From assembly GCA_020628175.1 (NCBI GenBank), contig JAHDFK010000003.1, forward strand, positions 85,666-149,665: DNA of 64,000 nt, written 5' to 3'. Every line of letters starts with the position of its first letter. The stretch's first letter is position 1. This document shows, one piece after another, positions 26,517 through 35,607 of the stretch. The notes below the pieces were generated by a model. That model did no database searches. It was not told the origin of the DNA and worked only from the letters and a program-made list of their open reading frames with translations. The position numbers and the translations under genes are program-made. Source of the DNA: Wenyingzhuangia sp. GTDB lineage: Bacteria; Bacteroidota; Bacteroidia; Flavobacteriales; Flavobacteriaceae.

Positions 26517-26538
26517 GAAGAATCACACCCTTAAATTT

Positions 26539-26580
26539 AAACACAAAGAAAGCTGCTTTTATGCAGTTTTTTTTGTGTTT
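26539..26580 (+). terminator. Terminator after the regulator gene
   Basis: Two-part stem: CTGC/GCAG with loop TTTTAT, then A-rich and AAACACAAA/TTTGTGTTT outer arms, T run inside the 3' arm. Confidence 0.7.
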
Positions 26581-26633
26581 AAAAACCTTAATACACTTGC
26601 GGTTTTAACACAAACACAATCAAAATACGTATA

Positions 26634-26641
26634 TATATTTG
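26634..26641 (+). promoter_or_regulatory. -7 promoter box of nrtA (TATATTTG)
   Basis: Exact TAnnTTTG 42 bases before the nrtA ATG; it overlaps a TACGTAT half site at 26626-26632. Confidence 0.6.
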
Positions 26642-26648
26642 CCATGTC

Positions 26649-26664
26649 TAAGTATTAATACGTA
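26649..26664. promoter_or_regulatory. Nitrate-island operator 2
   Basis: TAAGTATTAATACGTA; on the other strand TACGTATTAATACTTA, the best palindrome of the set. It lies in the predicted nrtA leader rather than upstream of the promoter box. Confidence 0.65.
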
Positions 26665-26683
26665 ATCAAACAAACCGTAAAAT

Positions 26684-28057
26684 ATGAAAATTAATTTTTT
26701 AAAAGCAAGCACTCTCGTTGCAGCAGCATTAATGTTTGCTTCTTGTGGAGAAACAAAAAAGAAAGCCGCTACTACAACAGCAGCACAACCAGCACCATCT
26801 TCTTTAGAAATAGAGAAGCCTCAGTTAACTTTTGGTTTCATTAAGTTAACAGATATGGCTCCTTTAGCAATTGCTAAGGAAAAAGGTTTCTTTGAAGACG
26901 AAGGTTTATTCGTTTCTGTAGAAGCGCAATCAAACTGGAAAAATATTTTAGATCGTGTAATTGATGGTCAATTAGATGGATCTCACATGTTAGCAGGACA
27001 ACCAATCGCAGCAGGTGCTGGATTTGGACGTCAAGCAGAATTGGTTACTCCATTCTCTATGGACTTAAACGGAAATGGTATTACAGTTTCTAACAAAGTT
27101 TGGGCCGGAATGAAACCTCACGTTAAGAAAGATGGAAACGGAAAACCTATCCACCCAATTAGCGCAGAAGCTTTAAAACCTGTAATTACAGAATACAAAA
27201 ACGAAGGTAAAGCCTTTAAAATGGGTATGGTATTCCCTGTATCTACACATAACTACGAAATTAGATATTGGTTAGCATCAGCTGGAATTAACCCAGGTAT
27301 GTACTCGGCAGAAAACATTCAAGGACAAATTGATGCAGATGTTTTATTATCTGTAACTCCTCCGCCACAAATGCCAGCTACTTTAGAAGCAGGAACTATT
27401 TACGGATACTGTGTGGGTGAACCGTGGAACCAACAAGCAGTTTCTAAAGGTATTGGTGTACCTGTAACAACAAACTACGACATCTGGAAAAACAACCCAG
27501 AAAAAGTATTTGTTTTAACAAAAGAATTTACTGAAAAATATCCAAATACAACTGTAGCTATTACTAAAGCCTTAATTAGAGCTGGACAATGGTTGGATGC
27601 TCCTGGAAACAGAACTGAAGCTGTGAAAATATTATCTATGCCTCAATACGTTGGTGCTCCTGAAGCAGTATTAGCAAACTCTATGACGGGTACTTTTGAA
27701 TTCGAGAAAGGTGATAAAAGAGAAATGCCAGACTTTAACGTATTCTACCGTTACAACGCAACATACCCATTCTACTCTGATGCAGTATGGTTCTTAACTC
27801 AAATGAGAAGATGGGGACAAATTCCTACAGCGAAACCAGCTGCTTGGTATGCTGAAAAAGCAAAAGACATTTACAGACCTGATATCTGGAAAAAAGCAGC
27901 TTCTTTATTAGTTAGCGAAGGAAAAATTCCTGCTACTGATATTCCAACTACTGACGGATACAAGCCTGCAACTACAGACTTTATTGACGGAAACAAGTAT
28001 GATGGTAAAGACCCTATCGGATACATCAACTCATTCAAAATTGGTAACAAAGACTAA
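26684..28057 (+). CDS. nrtA: Nitrate ABC transporter substrate-binding lipoprotein
   Basis: 457 residues. A lipoprotein signal ends LMFASC, so Cys21 is probably lipidated and the protein tethered to the membrane, as in cyanobacterial NrtA. The mature part matches the NrtA/CmpA/NrtT family ([55 protein letters not shown]). It binds nitrate and/or nitrite in the periplasm for NrtBCD. A stable hairpin after the stop may raise its level over the membrane subunits. Confidence 0.93.
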   Translation: MKINFLKASTLVAAALMFASCGETKKKAATTTAAQPAPSSLEIEKPQLTFGFIKLTDMAPLAIAKEKGFFEDEGLFVSVEAQSNWKNILDRVIDGQLDGSHMLAGQPIAAGAGFGRQAELVTPFSMDLNGNGITVSNKVWAGMKPHVKKDGNGKPIHPISAEALKPVITEYKNEGKAFKMGMVFPVSTHNYEIRYWLASAGINPGMYSAENIQGQIDADVLLSVTPPPQMPATLEAGTIYGYCVGEPWNQQAVSKGIGVPVTTNYDIWKNNPEKVFVLTKEFTEKYPNTTVAITKALIRAGQWLDAPGNRTEAVKILSMPQYVGAPEAVLANSMTGTFEFEKGDKREMPDFNVFYRYNATYPFYSDAVWFLTQMRRWGQIPTAKPAAWYAEKAKDIYRPDIWKKAASLLVSEGKIPATDIPTTDGYKPATTDFIDGNKYDGKDPIGYINSFKIGNKD

Positions 28058-28085
28058 CCTTCTTTTTACAAAAGGTAACATTTAA

Positions 28086-28115
28086 AATTTGGAGCGCTTC
28101 ATTGCGCTCCAAATT
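28086..28115 (+). terminator. Hairpin between nrtA and nrtB
   Basis: Perfect 12-bp stem AATTTGGAGCGC with its complement, loop TTCATT, no T run after it. More likely an mRNA-protecting or attenuating hairpin than a full terminator, since nrtB has no clear own promoter. Confidence 0.65.
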
Positions 28116-28163
28116 ATTTAAACACTGAATAATACAGCATTTTTAAGGAAAAAATAACACATT

Positions 28164-29399
28164 ATGAAAGACTCAATTATCAAAGTAATTAAATTTATAG
28201 GACTTGGTTTTTTAGAACCTTTAATTCGTTTGGCTAGCGGTGAAGAACCTAAGAAAAACACAAAACTAGCTTTTAGAAAAGTTGGAGCACCTATCGCTTC
28301 GATATTAATATTTTTACTTTTATGGAACATTGGAGCAAATTCTCTATTTGAAAGCCTAGCAGACAACAAAATAGAAAGCACTAGACAAGCGAGCGGAGAT
28401 AAAGAAGCAGAAAGAGTTGCCTCTTTAATAAAATCTGCAAAGAAAAAATTAAACGGTTCTTTTATCATTTCTGATGATGTTGCCGATAAAGAACTAGCAA
28501 AACAAGACGACGTAAACACTGTTGCTATTGAAAAAGAAGATGGTACATACGATATTTTAAGTGGATTGACTCCTGATGAGAAAAAAGTAATCCCTGTTAC
28601 ATTACCATCTCCATCACAAACCAAAAATGCCTTTTATTCTTTATGGGTAGATTTTAAAACTGTAAAATCTGACAAAAAAACCTTTAAAGCAAAAACTGCC
28701 AAATTAAACGAACAACGTATTGCCCAAGGTAAAAAAGCAATTACATACACAGGTAGACCTTCGTTTGTAGATCAAATTATGACAAGTTTAAAAACTGTAT
28801 TCGCTGGTTTCTTATTAGCATTATTTATTGCTGTGCCAGTAGGTATTGTAATAGGATTGAGCGAAACATTAAGAGCTTCTATCACTTGGGTAATTCAAAT
28901 ATTTAAACCTGTATCTCCAGTAGTATGGTTGTTATTAGTAACCATGATTGTTACTACTTTATTAAGAAATTCAGACGGAGACAGTTCTTTTATCATCTCT
29001 TTTATATCTGTAGGTTTATGTTCTATGTGGGCAACTCTAGTAAATACAGCTATGGGAGTTGCTTCTGTAAACACAGATTATATTAATGTAGCAAAAGTTT
29101 TAAAATTAAGACCGCTACAAAAAACATTCAAAGTAATCTTACCGGCATCTTTACCATTAATTTTTACAGGTTTAAGAATTACATTATCTGTAGCTTGGAT
29201 GGTATTAATTGCTATTGAATTATTAGCACAGTCTCCAGGTTTAGGATCTTTTGTATGGGAAGAATTCCAAAATGGAGCTAACGACTCGAACTCTAAAATT
29301 ATTGTAGCCATGTTTGTTATTGGATTGATTGGTTTTGCTTTAGACAAGATTATGATGTTCATTCAAAATTTGATTTCTTTTGAAAAAGAAACGATTTAA
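28164..29399 (+). CDS. nrtB: Nitrate ABC transporter permease with long periplasmic insert
   Basis: 411 residues, well above the 270-300 usual for NrtB. After TM1 (ASILIFLLLWNIGANSLF near 47-64) comes a charged non-membrane stretch of about 150 residues before the next TM (FAGFLLALFIAVPVGIVIG near 213-231). The permease core is normal, with the EAA-like loop VAKVLKLRPLQKTFKVILPASLPLIFTGLR. The inner-membrane part of the nitrate pump. Insert function unknown. Confidence 0.92.
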   Translation: MKDSIIKVIKFIGLGFLEPLIRLASGEEPKKNTKLAFRKVGAPIASILIFLLLWNIGANSLFESLADNKIESTRQASGDKEAERVASLIKSAKKKLNGSFIISDDVADKELAKQDDVNTVAIEKEDGTYDILSGLTPDEKKVIPVTLPSPSQTKNAFYSLWVDFKTVKSDKKTFKAKTAKLNEQRIAQGKKAITYTGRPSFVDQIMTSLKTVFAGFLLALFIAVPVGIVIGLSETLRASITWVIQIFKPVSPVVWLLLVTMIVTTLLRNSDGDSSFIISFISVGLCSMWATLVNTAMGVASVNTDYINVAKVLKLRPLQKTFKVILPASLPLIFTGLRITLSVAWMVLIAIELLAQSPGLGSFVWEEFQNGANDSNSKIIVAMFVIGLIGFALDKIMMFIQNLISFEKETI

Positions 29400-29449
29400 A
29401 GATTCATAATTAATCAATCTTTATTATTTATTCATCTTAAATCATAATT

Positions 29450-30292
29450 ATGGCAATTTTAGAATTAAACAACATATATAAAACCTACAATCCCGCTAAA
29501 GAATACAAAGGCGAAATTCTTGACAACATCAATCTAAACATTGAAGAAGGAGAGTTTGTAGCCATTGTAGGATTTTCTGGAAGTGGAAAAACTACACTTG
29601 TAAATCTTATCAACGGATTATTACAACCTACAGAAGGTGAAGTATTATTTAAAGGAAAACCTGTAGAAGACACAAGCCACGAACGTGGTGTAATTTTCCA
29701 GAACTACTCTTTACTACCTTGGCTTACCGTATACCAAAATATAGACATGGCTATTCAAGAAGCTTTTCCAAAAGCTTCTAAAGAAGAAAAAGACAAACGC
29801 GTTAAAGAATACATAGAAATGGTAGGTTTGTCGCACGCAATCAACAAACGTCCTAAAGAATTGTCTGGAGGAATGAGACAACGTGTATCTGTAGCTAGAG
29901 CCTTATCTATGGATCCTGAAATGATTATCATGGATGAACCTTTAGGAGCTTTAGATGCTTTGACAAGAGGTAATTTACAAGACGAAATTTTAAAAATCTG
30001 GGAACGCAACAAGAGAACTGCATTGTTAATTACCAACGATGTAGATGAAGCTATTTACATGGCAGATAGAATTATTCCTTTAAAACCAGGTCCTAAGGCT
30101 ACTTTAGGACCTGAATTTAAAGTGAATATTGAACGTCCAAGAGACAAAGCAAATCTTAACGACAACGCTGAGTACAAAAAAATTAGAAACGAAATTTTAG
30201 AGTACTTAATGGAATTAGGAGACGAGCAAGCAGCAAGTAATGATAATCATTACGAATTGCCAGACATTCAGCCAAGAGATTACAGATGGTAA
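29450..30292 (+). CDS. nrtC: Nitrate ABC transporter ATP-binding subunit
   Basis: 280 residues. Walker A GFSGSGKTTLVNL near residue 42, Q-loop NYSLLPWLTVYQN, signature LSGGMRQRVSVARALS near 142, Walker B MIIMDEPLGALDA, and LITNDVDEAIYMADR. The large C-terminal NrtA-like regulatory domain of cyanobacterial NrtC is absent, so nitrate/ammonium gating by that domain is not expected. 50 bp after nrtB. Confidence 0.93.
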   Translation: MAILELNNIYKTYNPAKEYKGEILDNINLNIEEGEFVAIVGFSGSGKTTLVNLINGLLQPTEGEVLFKGKPVEDTSHERGVIFQNYSLLPWLTVYQNIDMAIQEAFPKASKEEKDKRVKEYIEMVGLSHAINKRPKELSGGMRQRVSVARALSMDPEMIIMDEPLGALDALTRGNLQDEILKIWERNKRTALLITNDVDEAIYMADRIIPLKPGPKATLGPEFKVNIERPRDKANLNDNAEYKKIRNEILEYLMELGDEQAASNDNHYELPDIQPRDYRW

Positions 30293-30311
30293 ACCCGTAA
30301 AACAGCAAACT

Positions 30312-31124
30312 ATGAGCACAATCACCCAACATAAAGAAACACAAAAATTTCCATCTAACGAGGTAATGTTAGACCTGGTAGATTTAAAAAAAGTATACCC
30401 AACTCCTAAAGGAGACTACGTAGTTTTAGAAGATTTAAATCTTCAAATACGTAAAGAAGAGTTCATTACCATTATCGGACACTCAGGATGTGGTAAAACA
30501 ACCATGCTATCTATGATTGCAGGATTGAACGAAATTTCTGGTGGAAAAATCACCGTTTTAGGTTCGAGTATAAAAGGACCAGGACCTGACAGAGGTGTTA
30601 TTTTTCAGGCACCTAGTTTAATGCCTTGGCTTACAACCCTAGACAACGTAATGCTAGGTGTAAAGCAAGCATATCCTCACGCAACTAAAAAGCAAAAAGA
30701 AGACATCTGTAAATACTACTTACACAAAGTAGGTATGGATGGTTCTTTAAACAAAAGAGCTTCAGAAATATCGCAAGGGGAACAACAACGTGTAGGTATT
30801 GCAAGAGCTTTTGCTATAAAACCTAAAGTATTATTGTTAGATGAGCCTTTTGGAATGTTAGACTCTTTAACAAGAGGACAACTACAAGATGTTTTAATTG
30901 ATGTTTGGAACAAAGAAAAAATTACAGCTGTAATGATTACACATGATGTAGATGAGGCTATTTTTCTTGCCGACCGTGTAGTAATGATGACTAGTGGACC
31001 CAAAGCAAAAATTGGAGATGTATTACCTATTGAGTTTGAAAGACCTAGAACACGTAAAGCAATTCTAGACCATGATGACTATTATAAATACCGTAAACAT
31101 TTAATAGACTTTTTAGAACATTAA
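30312..31124 (+). CDS. nrtD: Nitrate ABC transporter ATP-binding subunit
   Basis: 270 residues from the ATG at 30312, 19 bp after nrtC; a longer reading from 30240 would overlap nrtC by 53 bp and adds a non-family N-terminus. Walker A GHSGCGKTTMLSM, signature ISQGEQQRVGIARAFA (SQGEQ in place of SGGMQ, as in NrtD), Walker B VLLLDEPFGMLDSL and the H-loop MITHDVDEAIFLADR. Forms the second ATPase of the nitrate pump. Confidence 0.93.
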   Translation: MSTITQHKETQKFPSNEVMLDLVDLKKVYPTPKGDYVVLEDLNLQIRKEEFITIIGHSGCGKTTMLSMIAGLNEISGGKITVLGSSIKGPGPDRGVIFQAPSLMPWLTTLDNVMLGVKQAYPHATKKQKEDICKYYLHKVGMDGSLNKRASEISQGEQQRVGIARAFAIKPKVLLLDEPFGMLDSLTRGQLQDVLIDVWNKEKITAVMITHDVDEAIFLADRVVMMTSGPKAKIGDVLPIEFERPRTRKAILDHDDYYKYRKHLIDFLEH

Positions 31125-31170
31125 AACAATACCTGTTAAAAAACAGGTTATCAAATGCAAAACACCATAC

Positions 31171-31186
31171 TACGTATAAATACTTA
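31171..31186. promoter_or_regulatory. Nitrate-island operator 3
   Basis: TACGTATAAATACTTA, 4 bases upstream of the -7 box of the porin gene. Confidence 0.7.
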
Positions 31187-31190
31187 AAAC

Positions 31191-31198
31191 TATTTTTG
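31191..31198 (+). promoter_or_regulatory. -7 promoter box of the porin gene (TATTTTTG)
   Basis: Exact TAnnTTTG 44 bases before the porin ATG. Confidence 0.6.
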
Positions 31199-31242
31199 GT
31201 GTGTAGAAAAAAACGTAACAACTAAACTTAAATAATTTAAAC

Positions 31243-32499
31243 ATGAAATTATCTAAAAAACTATTCGCAGCGGCTTTCGCACTAACAGCTATAGCACAAG
31301 CCCAAGAAGAACCAAACTTCTCATTATCTGGAGAATTTAGACCTCGTTCTGAATATTTCGGAAACGGTGGTAACTTTACAGGAGGATCTTTTCCAGCAGG
31401 AACTGCTACCAATGCAGACGAAGGATTTGTAAGAACAACAGTAAGAGCTGCATTAAACGCAGATTACAAAGCAAGTGGATACAAATTACACTTAGGTATA
31501 CAAGAAGTTTTTGCTTTTGGTGACAGACAACAAATTGCAACAGCTGGTAACGGGAACATAAGATTCCAAGAAGCTTGGGCAGACATCAATCTTAGCGAAA
31601 CATCTACATTAAAAATTGGACGTCAACCCTTATCTTATGACGATCAAAGAATCTTAGGAGGACTAGGATGGGCGCAACAAGCAAGAACGCATGATGCAGC
31701 TGTATTTAAGTACACTAAAGATGGATATCACTTAGATTTAGGAGCTTCTTTAAACACTACAACTGATGAAGTATTTAACAATACAACTTTGTTTACTTAC
31801 AGAGATATGGGATTTGTAAGAGCTAACAAAAAATACGGTGCTCTAAATATTTCTGCTTTAGCGTTAGTTAACACATTCCAGAACGGAACAGCAGTTTCTA
31901 CAGCAGGTAGCGACAAAGCAACCTTACTTACAGCAGGAATCCATGCTGACTACAAAGTAAAAGGTTTAGGTTTACACTTAAACGCATTTGTACAGGAAGG
32001 AAACAACATGGTTGGTGGATACAACGACGTAAGCGGAGCTCACTTAATAAGTTTAGATGCTGATTACAAAATTAACGATAAGTTTACTGTACTTGGGGGA
32101 ATCGAAAGAATTTCTGGTAGAACAAACAATTCAGCAGCTTTCTTTCCATTATACGGAACGAACCACAAATTCAATGGTTTAATCGATAGATTTTACGTAG
32201 GTAATCACGCTAACGCAGGAGGATTAAATGACTTACATATTGGAGCAAATGCTAAGTTAGCTGGAGCAATGTTTAAGGTTAGAGGACACTTATTCTCTGA
32301 AGCTAAAGACATCGCTAGTAATGGTAACGCTTTAGGATCTGAATTAGATTTAATTGTTGCTAAAAAATTCAACGGATTTAAATTAGTGGGAGGTTACTCT
32401 CAATTCTTCGAACCAAAATTAGTTAAAGATTTAGCTACAACAAAAAGCACACAAAACTGGGCTTGGTTAATGTTAATCATCAAACCTAAGTTTTTATAA
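31243..32499 (+). CDS. Outer-membrane beta-barrel porin (alginate-export-like)
   Basis: 418 residues with a signal peptide (MKLSKKLFAAAFALTAIAQAQ). The mature part is made of alternating amphipathic strands (FSLSGEFRPRSEYF; NADYKASGYKLHLGIQEVFA; LKIGRQPLSYDDQRILGG) of the AlgE/alginate-export-type barrel and ends in a terminal strand with phenylalanine (IIKPKFL). The island operator and position after nrtD suggest a nitrate/nitrite entry channel; substrate is inference. Confidence 0.85.
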   Translation: MKLSKKLFAAAFALTAIAQAQEEPNFSLSGEFRPRSEYFGNGGNFTGGSFPAGTATNADEGFVRTTVRAALNADYKASGYKLHLGIQEVFAFGDRQQIATAGNGNIRFQEAWADINLSETSTLKIGRQPLSYDDQRILGGLGWAQQARTHDAAVFKYTKDGYHLDLGASLNTTTDEVFNNTTLFTYRDMGFVRANKKYGALNISALALVNTFQNGTAVSTAGSDKATLLTAGIHADYKVKGLGLHLNAFVQEGNNMVGGYNDVSGAHLISLDADYKINDKFTVLGGIERISGRTNNSAAFFPLYGTNHKFNGLIDRFYVGNHANAGGLNDLHIGANAKLAGAMFKVRGHLFSEAKDIASNGNALGSELDLIVAKKFNGFKLVGGYSQFFEPKLVKDLATTKSTQNWAWLMLIIKPKFL

Positions 32500-32540
32500 A
32501 AAACATTAAGGATTCCTTAAACCTTAATTATTCAGTGTTA

Positions 32541-32570
32541 AAAGCTCGAGCATTCTGCTCGGGCTTTTTT
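32541..32570 (+). terminator. Terminator after the porin gene
   Basis: 12-bp stem AAAGCTCGAGCA/TGCTCGGGCTTT (one G-U), loop TTC, then TTT. Confidence 0.85.
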
Positions 32571-32743
32571 CGTTTACAATAACTGACATATAACATATTA
32601 GCATTTAAAAAAAAACAAAAACACACATATTATTACCTACACAAAAACACAAACACTCGTGTGTATTCACAAAAAATAAAACAAGTAACATCTCTACTTT
32701 TACAAATACAAAACAGATACTAACTTCAATTAAATACTATATT

Positions 32744-33229
32744 ATGAGTTCATTTTTATCAAAATTATTCGGAAAAAAACAAGAAGCAGTTACCGCTGAA
32801 AAAGAGGAAATTTTACCAGCTAAAACTATAGAATTGGTACAAACTTCTTTCGAAGCTGTAAAACCAATAGCAAGTACTGCTGCCGAAATATTTTATACAA
32901 AATTATTTGAATTAGATGCCAACCTTAAACCTTTGTTCCCAACAGCCGATGAAGACAAGATGAAAGAGCAAGGAAACAAATTAATGACTATGCTTTCGGG
33001 TGCAGTTGCAGGCTTATCTAACATCGAAGCATTGGTTCCTGTATTAGAAGATTTAGGAAAAAGACACGTAGCATATAGAGTGGAAAAATCGCATTACGAC
33101 ACCGTAGGTGCTGCTTTACTAGGAACTTTAGAAGCTGGACTAGGAGAAGCTTTTACAACAGAAGTAAAACAAGCATGGACAGATGTATACGGCGTGATGT
33201 CTTCTGTGATGATCAAAGCTGCTTACTAA
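32744..33229 (+). CDS. Single-domain globin of the flavohaemoglobin type
   Basis: 161 residues. The globin fold aligns with the haem domain of flavohaemoglobin: Tyr B10 in EIFYTKLF (Y51), Gln E7 in KEQGNKLM (Q76) and the proximal His F8 in KRHVAYRV (H108), the set linked to NO dioxygenation. The reductase half is missing; a ferredoxin-type reductase is encoded 1.4 kb downstream. A short amphipathic N-terminal stretch (SSFLSKLFGKK) precedes the globin. Likely role: removal of NO or nitrogen oxides made during nitrate use (inference). Confidence 0.9.
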   Translation: MSSFLSKLFGKKQEAVTAEKEEILPAKTIELVQTSFEAVKPIASTAAEIFYTKLFELDANLKPLFPTADEDKMKEQGNKLMTMLSGAVAGLSNIEALVPVLEDLGKRHVAYRVEKSHYDTVGAALLGTLEAGLGEAFTTEVKQAWTDVYGVMSSVMIKAAY

Positions 33230-33257
33230 AACTATATTAATCTAAAAAATAATCAAC

Positions 33258-34076
33258 ATGAATAATTTTACAACCACTCTAAAAAAACTTGCTTTTACAG
33301 CAACAACACTAACCCTATTAAGCTCTTGCGGAGGGGTACCCGAAGAAAGCACTAGTACAAGTAGCGAACAAAAATCGTTTTCTGTTGCCGAAGTATTAAC
33401 CATGGTAGCTCACGAGAACGATGTTACTAGAACATTGTACACAAAGGCAATTGTAGGAGGAGGAAAAAAACAAGGATTTAAATTTGATGAAGACTGGCAG
33501 GATGAAAAAGTGGAAGCAGGTCCCTTACCAGCCTTATTCTTAAGAGGTATTGCAAACGATATACGTAAAGGAGATGTTCCGCTAGGTCTTTACTTAAGTT
33601 CTGATTTTCCTATTAGCGCATCTAACCAACTAGAGGGAAAACAAGCTGAATTGTTCAAAAAAATCAAAGTAGACCGTGTGCCTGCACATTTTTACGACGA
33701 ATCTAACAAACTATATACTGCAATGTTTGCAGACGTTGCTGGTGCACCTGCTTGTGTAAACTGCCACAACAAACACCCTAAAACAACTAAAAAAGATTGG
33801 AAACTTGGAGATGTTATGGGGGCTACTACTTGGCAATACCCTAAAGATTCTTTAAGCTATACAGAAACCATGGCAGTATTAAAAGCCTATAGAGATGGTA
33901 CAACCGCTGTGTATAACGACTACTTAGACGAAATTAAAAACTTTAAAACGAGTTCGAAACCTGTTGTAGGAGACAAATGGCCATCAAGCGGTAACTACAT
34001 TCCAACTCCCGAAGTATTTTTAGATAGTGTTCGAAAAATATCTGCATACACAACAATGGCAACATTAATGAAATAA
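33258..34076 (+). CDS. DUF3365 haem lipoprotein
   Basis: 272 residues. Lipoprotein signal ends TLLSSC (Cys24). The mature part has a DUF3365-type sensor/cytochrome fold with one c-type haem motif CVNCHNKHP near residue 174, preceded by DRVPAHFYDESNKLYTAMF. Thus probably a membrane-tethered periplasmic monohaem protein. It lies between the globin and a small cytochrome b-like protein; an electron carrier or NO/redox sensor role fits. Confidence 0.8.
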   Translation: MNNFTTTLKKLAFTATTLTLLSSCGGVPEESTSTSSEQKSFSVAEVLTMVAHENDVTRTLYTKAIVGGGKKQGFKFDEDWQDEKVEAGPLPALFLRGIANDIRKGDVPLGLYLSSDFPISASNQLEGKQAELFKKIKVDRVPAHFYDESNKLYTAMFADVAGAPACVNCHNKHPKTTKKDWKLGDVMGATTWQYPKDSLSYTETMAVLKAYRDGTTAVYNDYLDEIKNFKTSSKPVVGDKWPSSGNYIPTPEVFLDSVRKISAYTTMATLMK

Positions 34077-34085
34077 TTCAAGATC

Positions 34086-34565
34086 TTGAAAAATCAGAAA
34101 ACTATTACTATTATAAGTCTAGTACTATTCTGTGGTTATATACTACAGGAAGTACTAGATTTAAAAATTACAGCACTAGAAAACTTACAACAAAGAGAGC
34201 TTTTTAAAAGATGGTCTGGTTTTGCTGTAGCACTTTTTATTTTATTTCAATGGTTTTTAACATTTACCAGAATAACTCCAAAACTAAAAAAACACTCTAT
34301 AAAATTAACAGCTATACACAAATGGCTTGGTGCATTTAGCCCTCTGTTATTTTATATACATGCTACTAGTTTTGGTTATGGATATTTAGCTGTTTTAAGT
34401 TATATTTTTTTCACAAATCTATTACTTGGAACCATCAATCTTGATGTGATAAAATCTCAAAAAGAATGGATTTTTAAAGGCTGGATGATTGCGCATGTAG
34501 GTTTATCTATGCTTATCACCATCATTTTATTTTTACATATAGGAACTGTATTCTACTACAAATAA
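34086..34565 (+). CDS. Small cytochrome b-like membrane protein
   Basis: 159 residues starting at TTG, 9 bp after the DUF3365 gene. Four TM helices (about 7-22, 45-63, 80-110, 130-155). Histidines lie within or at the ends of helices, KLTAIHKWLG, LFYIHATSFGYGY, IAHVGLSM and FLHIGTVFYYK, as in b561 or ferric-reductase-like haem b proteins, so two transmembrane haems are possible. It could pass electrons from the cytoplasmic reductase to the periplasmic haem proteins. Confidence 0.7.
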   Translation: MKNQKTITIISLVLFCGYILQEVLDLKITALENLQQRELFKRWSGFAVALFILFQWFLTFTRITPKLKKHSIKLTAIHKWLGAFSPLLFYIHATSFGYGYLAVLSYIFFTNLLLGTINLDVIKSQKEWIFKGWMIAHVGLSMLITIILFLHIGTVFYYK

Positions 34566-34580
34566 ACACAGTACAAAATC

Positions 34581-35606
34581 ATGAAATTAAAAGTCACAAA
34601 AATAATACAAGAAACACCAGAAGCAGTTACTGTGTGCTTTAAAAATGGTAATTTTTTTCGAAAAATAAAATACCTTCCTGGGCAATTTATTATGCTCGAT
34701 TTTAAAATAGGAAAAGATACTGTAAAAAGAGCTTACTCTTTTAGTAGTAGTCCTGACACAGAAAAAGATTTAAGAATAACTGTTAAACGCGTTAAAGGAG
34801 GTTATGTATCTAATTACATAAATAATGTTCTGAATGTTGGAGACATCATAAAAGCTGATGTAGCCATGGGAAGCTTCTACATTCAACCTCATAAAAACAA
34901 ACAAACGCAATATGTTTTGTTTGGTGCAGGTAGTGGTATTACTCCTGTATATTCTATCACCAAGTCTATTATCACTAAAGAACCAAACTCTAAAGTTTTG
35001 TTAATTTACGCAAATCAAAATAAAGAGAATATTATTTTTTATGATGAGATTACAAAACTTGAAACTGAAAACCCAAAACAATTAAAAGTAGAACATGTTT
35101 TAAGCGAAAACCTAGATCCTAAATATCATACTGGATTTTTAACCGAGAATGTTTTGTTGACTATTTTTAAAAAATACAATCTAAAATTCGACAACCACAA
35201 ATACATGATGTGTGGTCCTAGTGGTTTCATGGACAATACAGTAAAACTATTAAAAAATCAAGGAATTGAAAGAAATCAGATTTCTCTTGAAGCTTTTAAA
35301 ACTCCTGCAGTAAAAATTAACAGAAAAAACTTAACAAGTAACGTTACAATAAAGCACAAAAAAGAAACGTACACACTCGAGGTTCCAGGAGACAAAACAA
35401 TATTACAAGTTGCTATGAATCAAAACATACCACTACCCTACTCTTGTAGATCTGGAATGTGCAGTACTTGCATAGGAAACTGTATTGATGGAGAAACTAC
35501 TATGAGTGAAGGTCATTTACTTACAGACAGTCAGGTACAAAATGGAGAAATACTTACCTGTATTACCTATCCAAACAGCGAAAACATAACTATTGAAATA
35601 GCTTAA
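34581..35606 (+). CDS. Ferredoxin reductase with C-terminal [2Fe-2S] domain
   Basis: 341 residues. FAD site RAYSFSSSP near 49-57 and GGYVSNYIN, NAD(P) site FGAGSGITPVYS near 115-126, CGPSGFMDNTVKLL near 212, and a plant-type [2Fe-2S] domain with PYSCRSGMCSTCIGNC and ILTC at the end. Same design as HmpX/PaaE/Hcr reductases. In this context it may reduce the globin, replacing the missing reductase half, or feed the cytochrome b-like protein next door. Confidence 0.88.
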   Translation: MKLKVTKIIQETPEAVTVCFKNGNFFRKIKYLPGQFIMLDFKIGKDTVKRAYSFSSSPDTEKDLRITVKRVKGGYVSNYINNVLNVGDIIKADVAMGSFYIQPHKNKQTQYVLFGAGSGITPVYSITKSIITKEPNSKVLLIYANQNKENIIFYDEITKLETENPKQLKVEHVLSENLDPKYHTGFLTENVLLTIFKKYNLKFDNHKYMMCGPSGFMDNTVKLLKNQGIERNQISLEAFKTPAVKINRKNLTSNVTIKHKKETYTLEVPGDKTILQVAMNQNIPLPYSCRSGMCSTCIGNCIDGETTMSEGHLLTDSQVQNGEILTCITYPNSENITIEIA

Positions 35607-35607
35607 C

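Noticed and set aside
30240..30311. Longer NrtD from 30240
   Set aside because: Overlaps nrtC by 53 bp and adds residues unlike the family; the ATG at 30312 is better.
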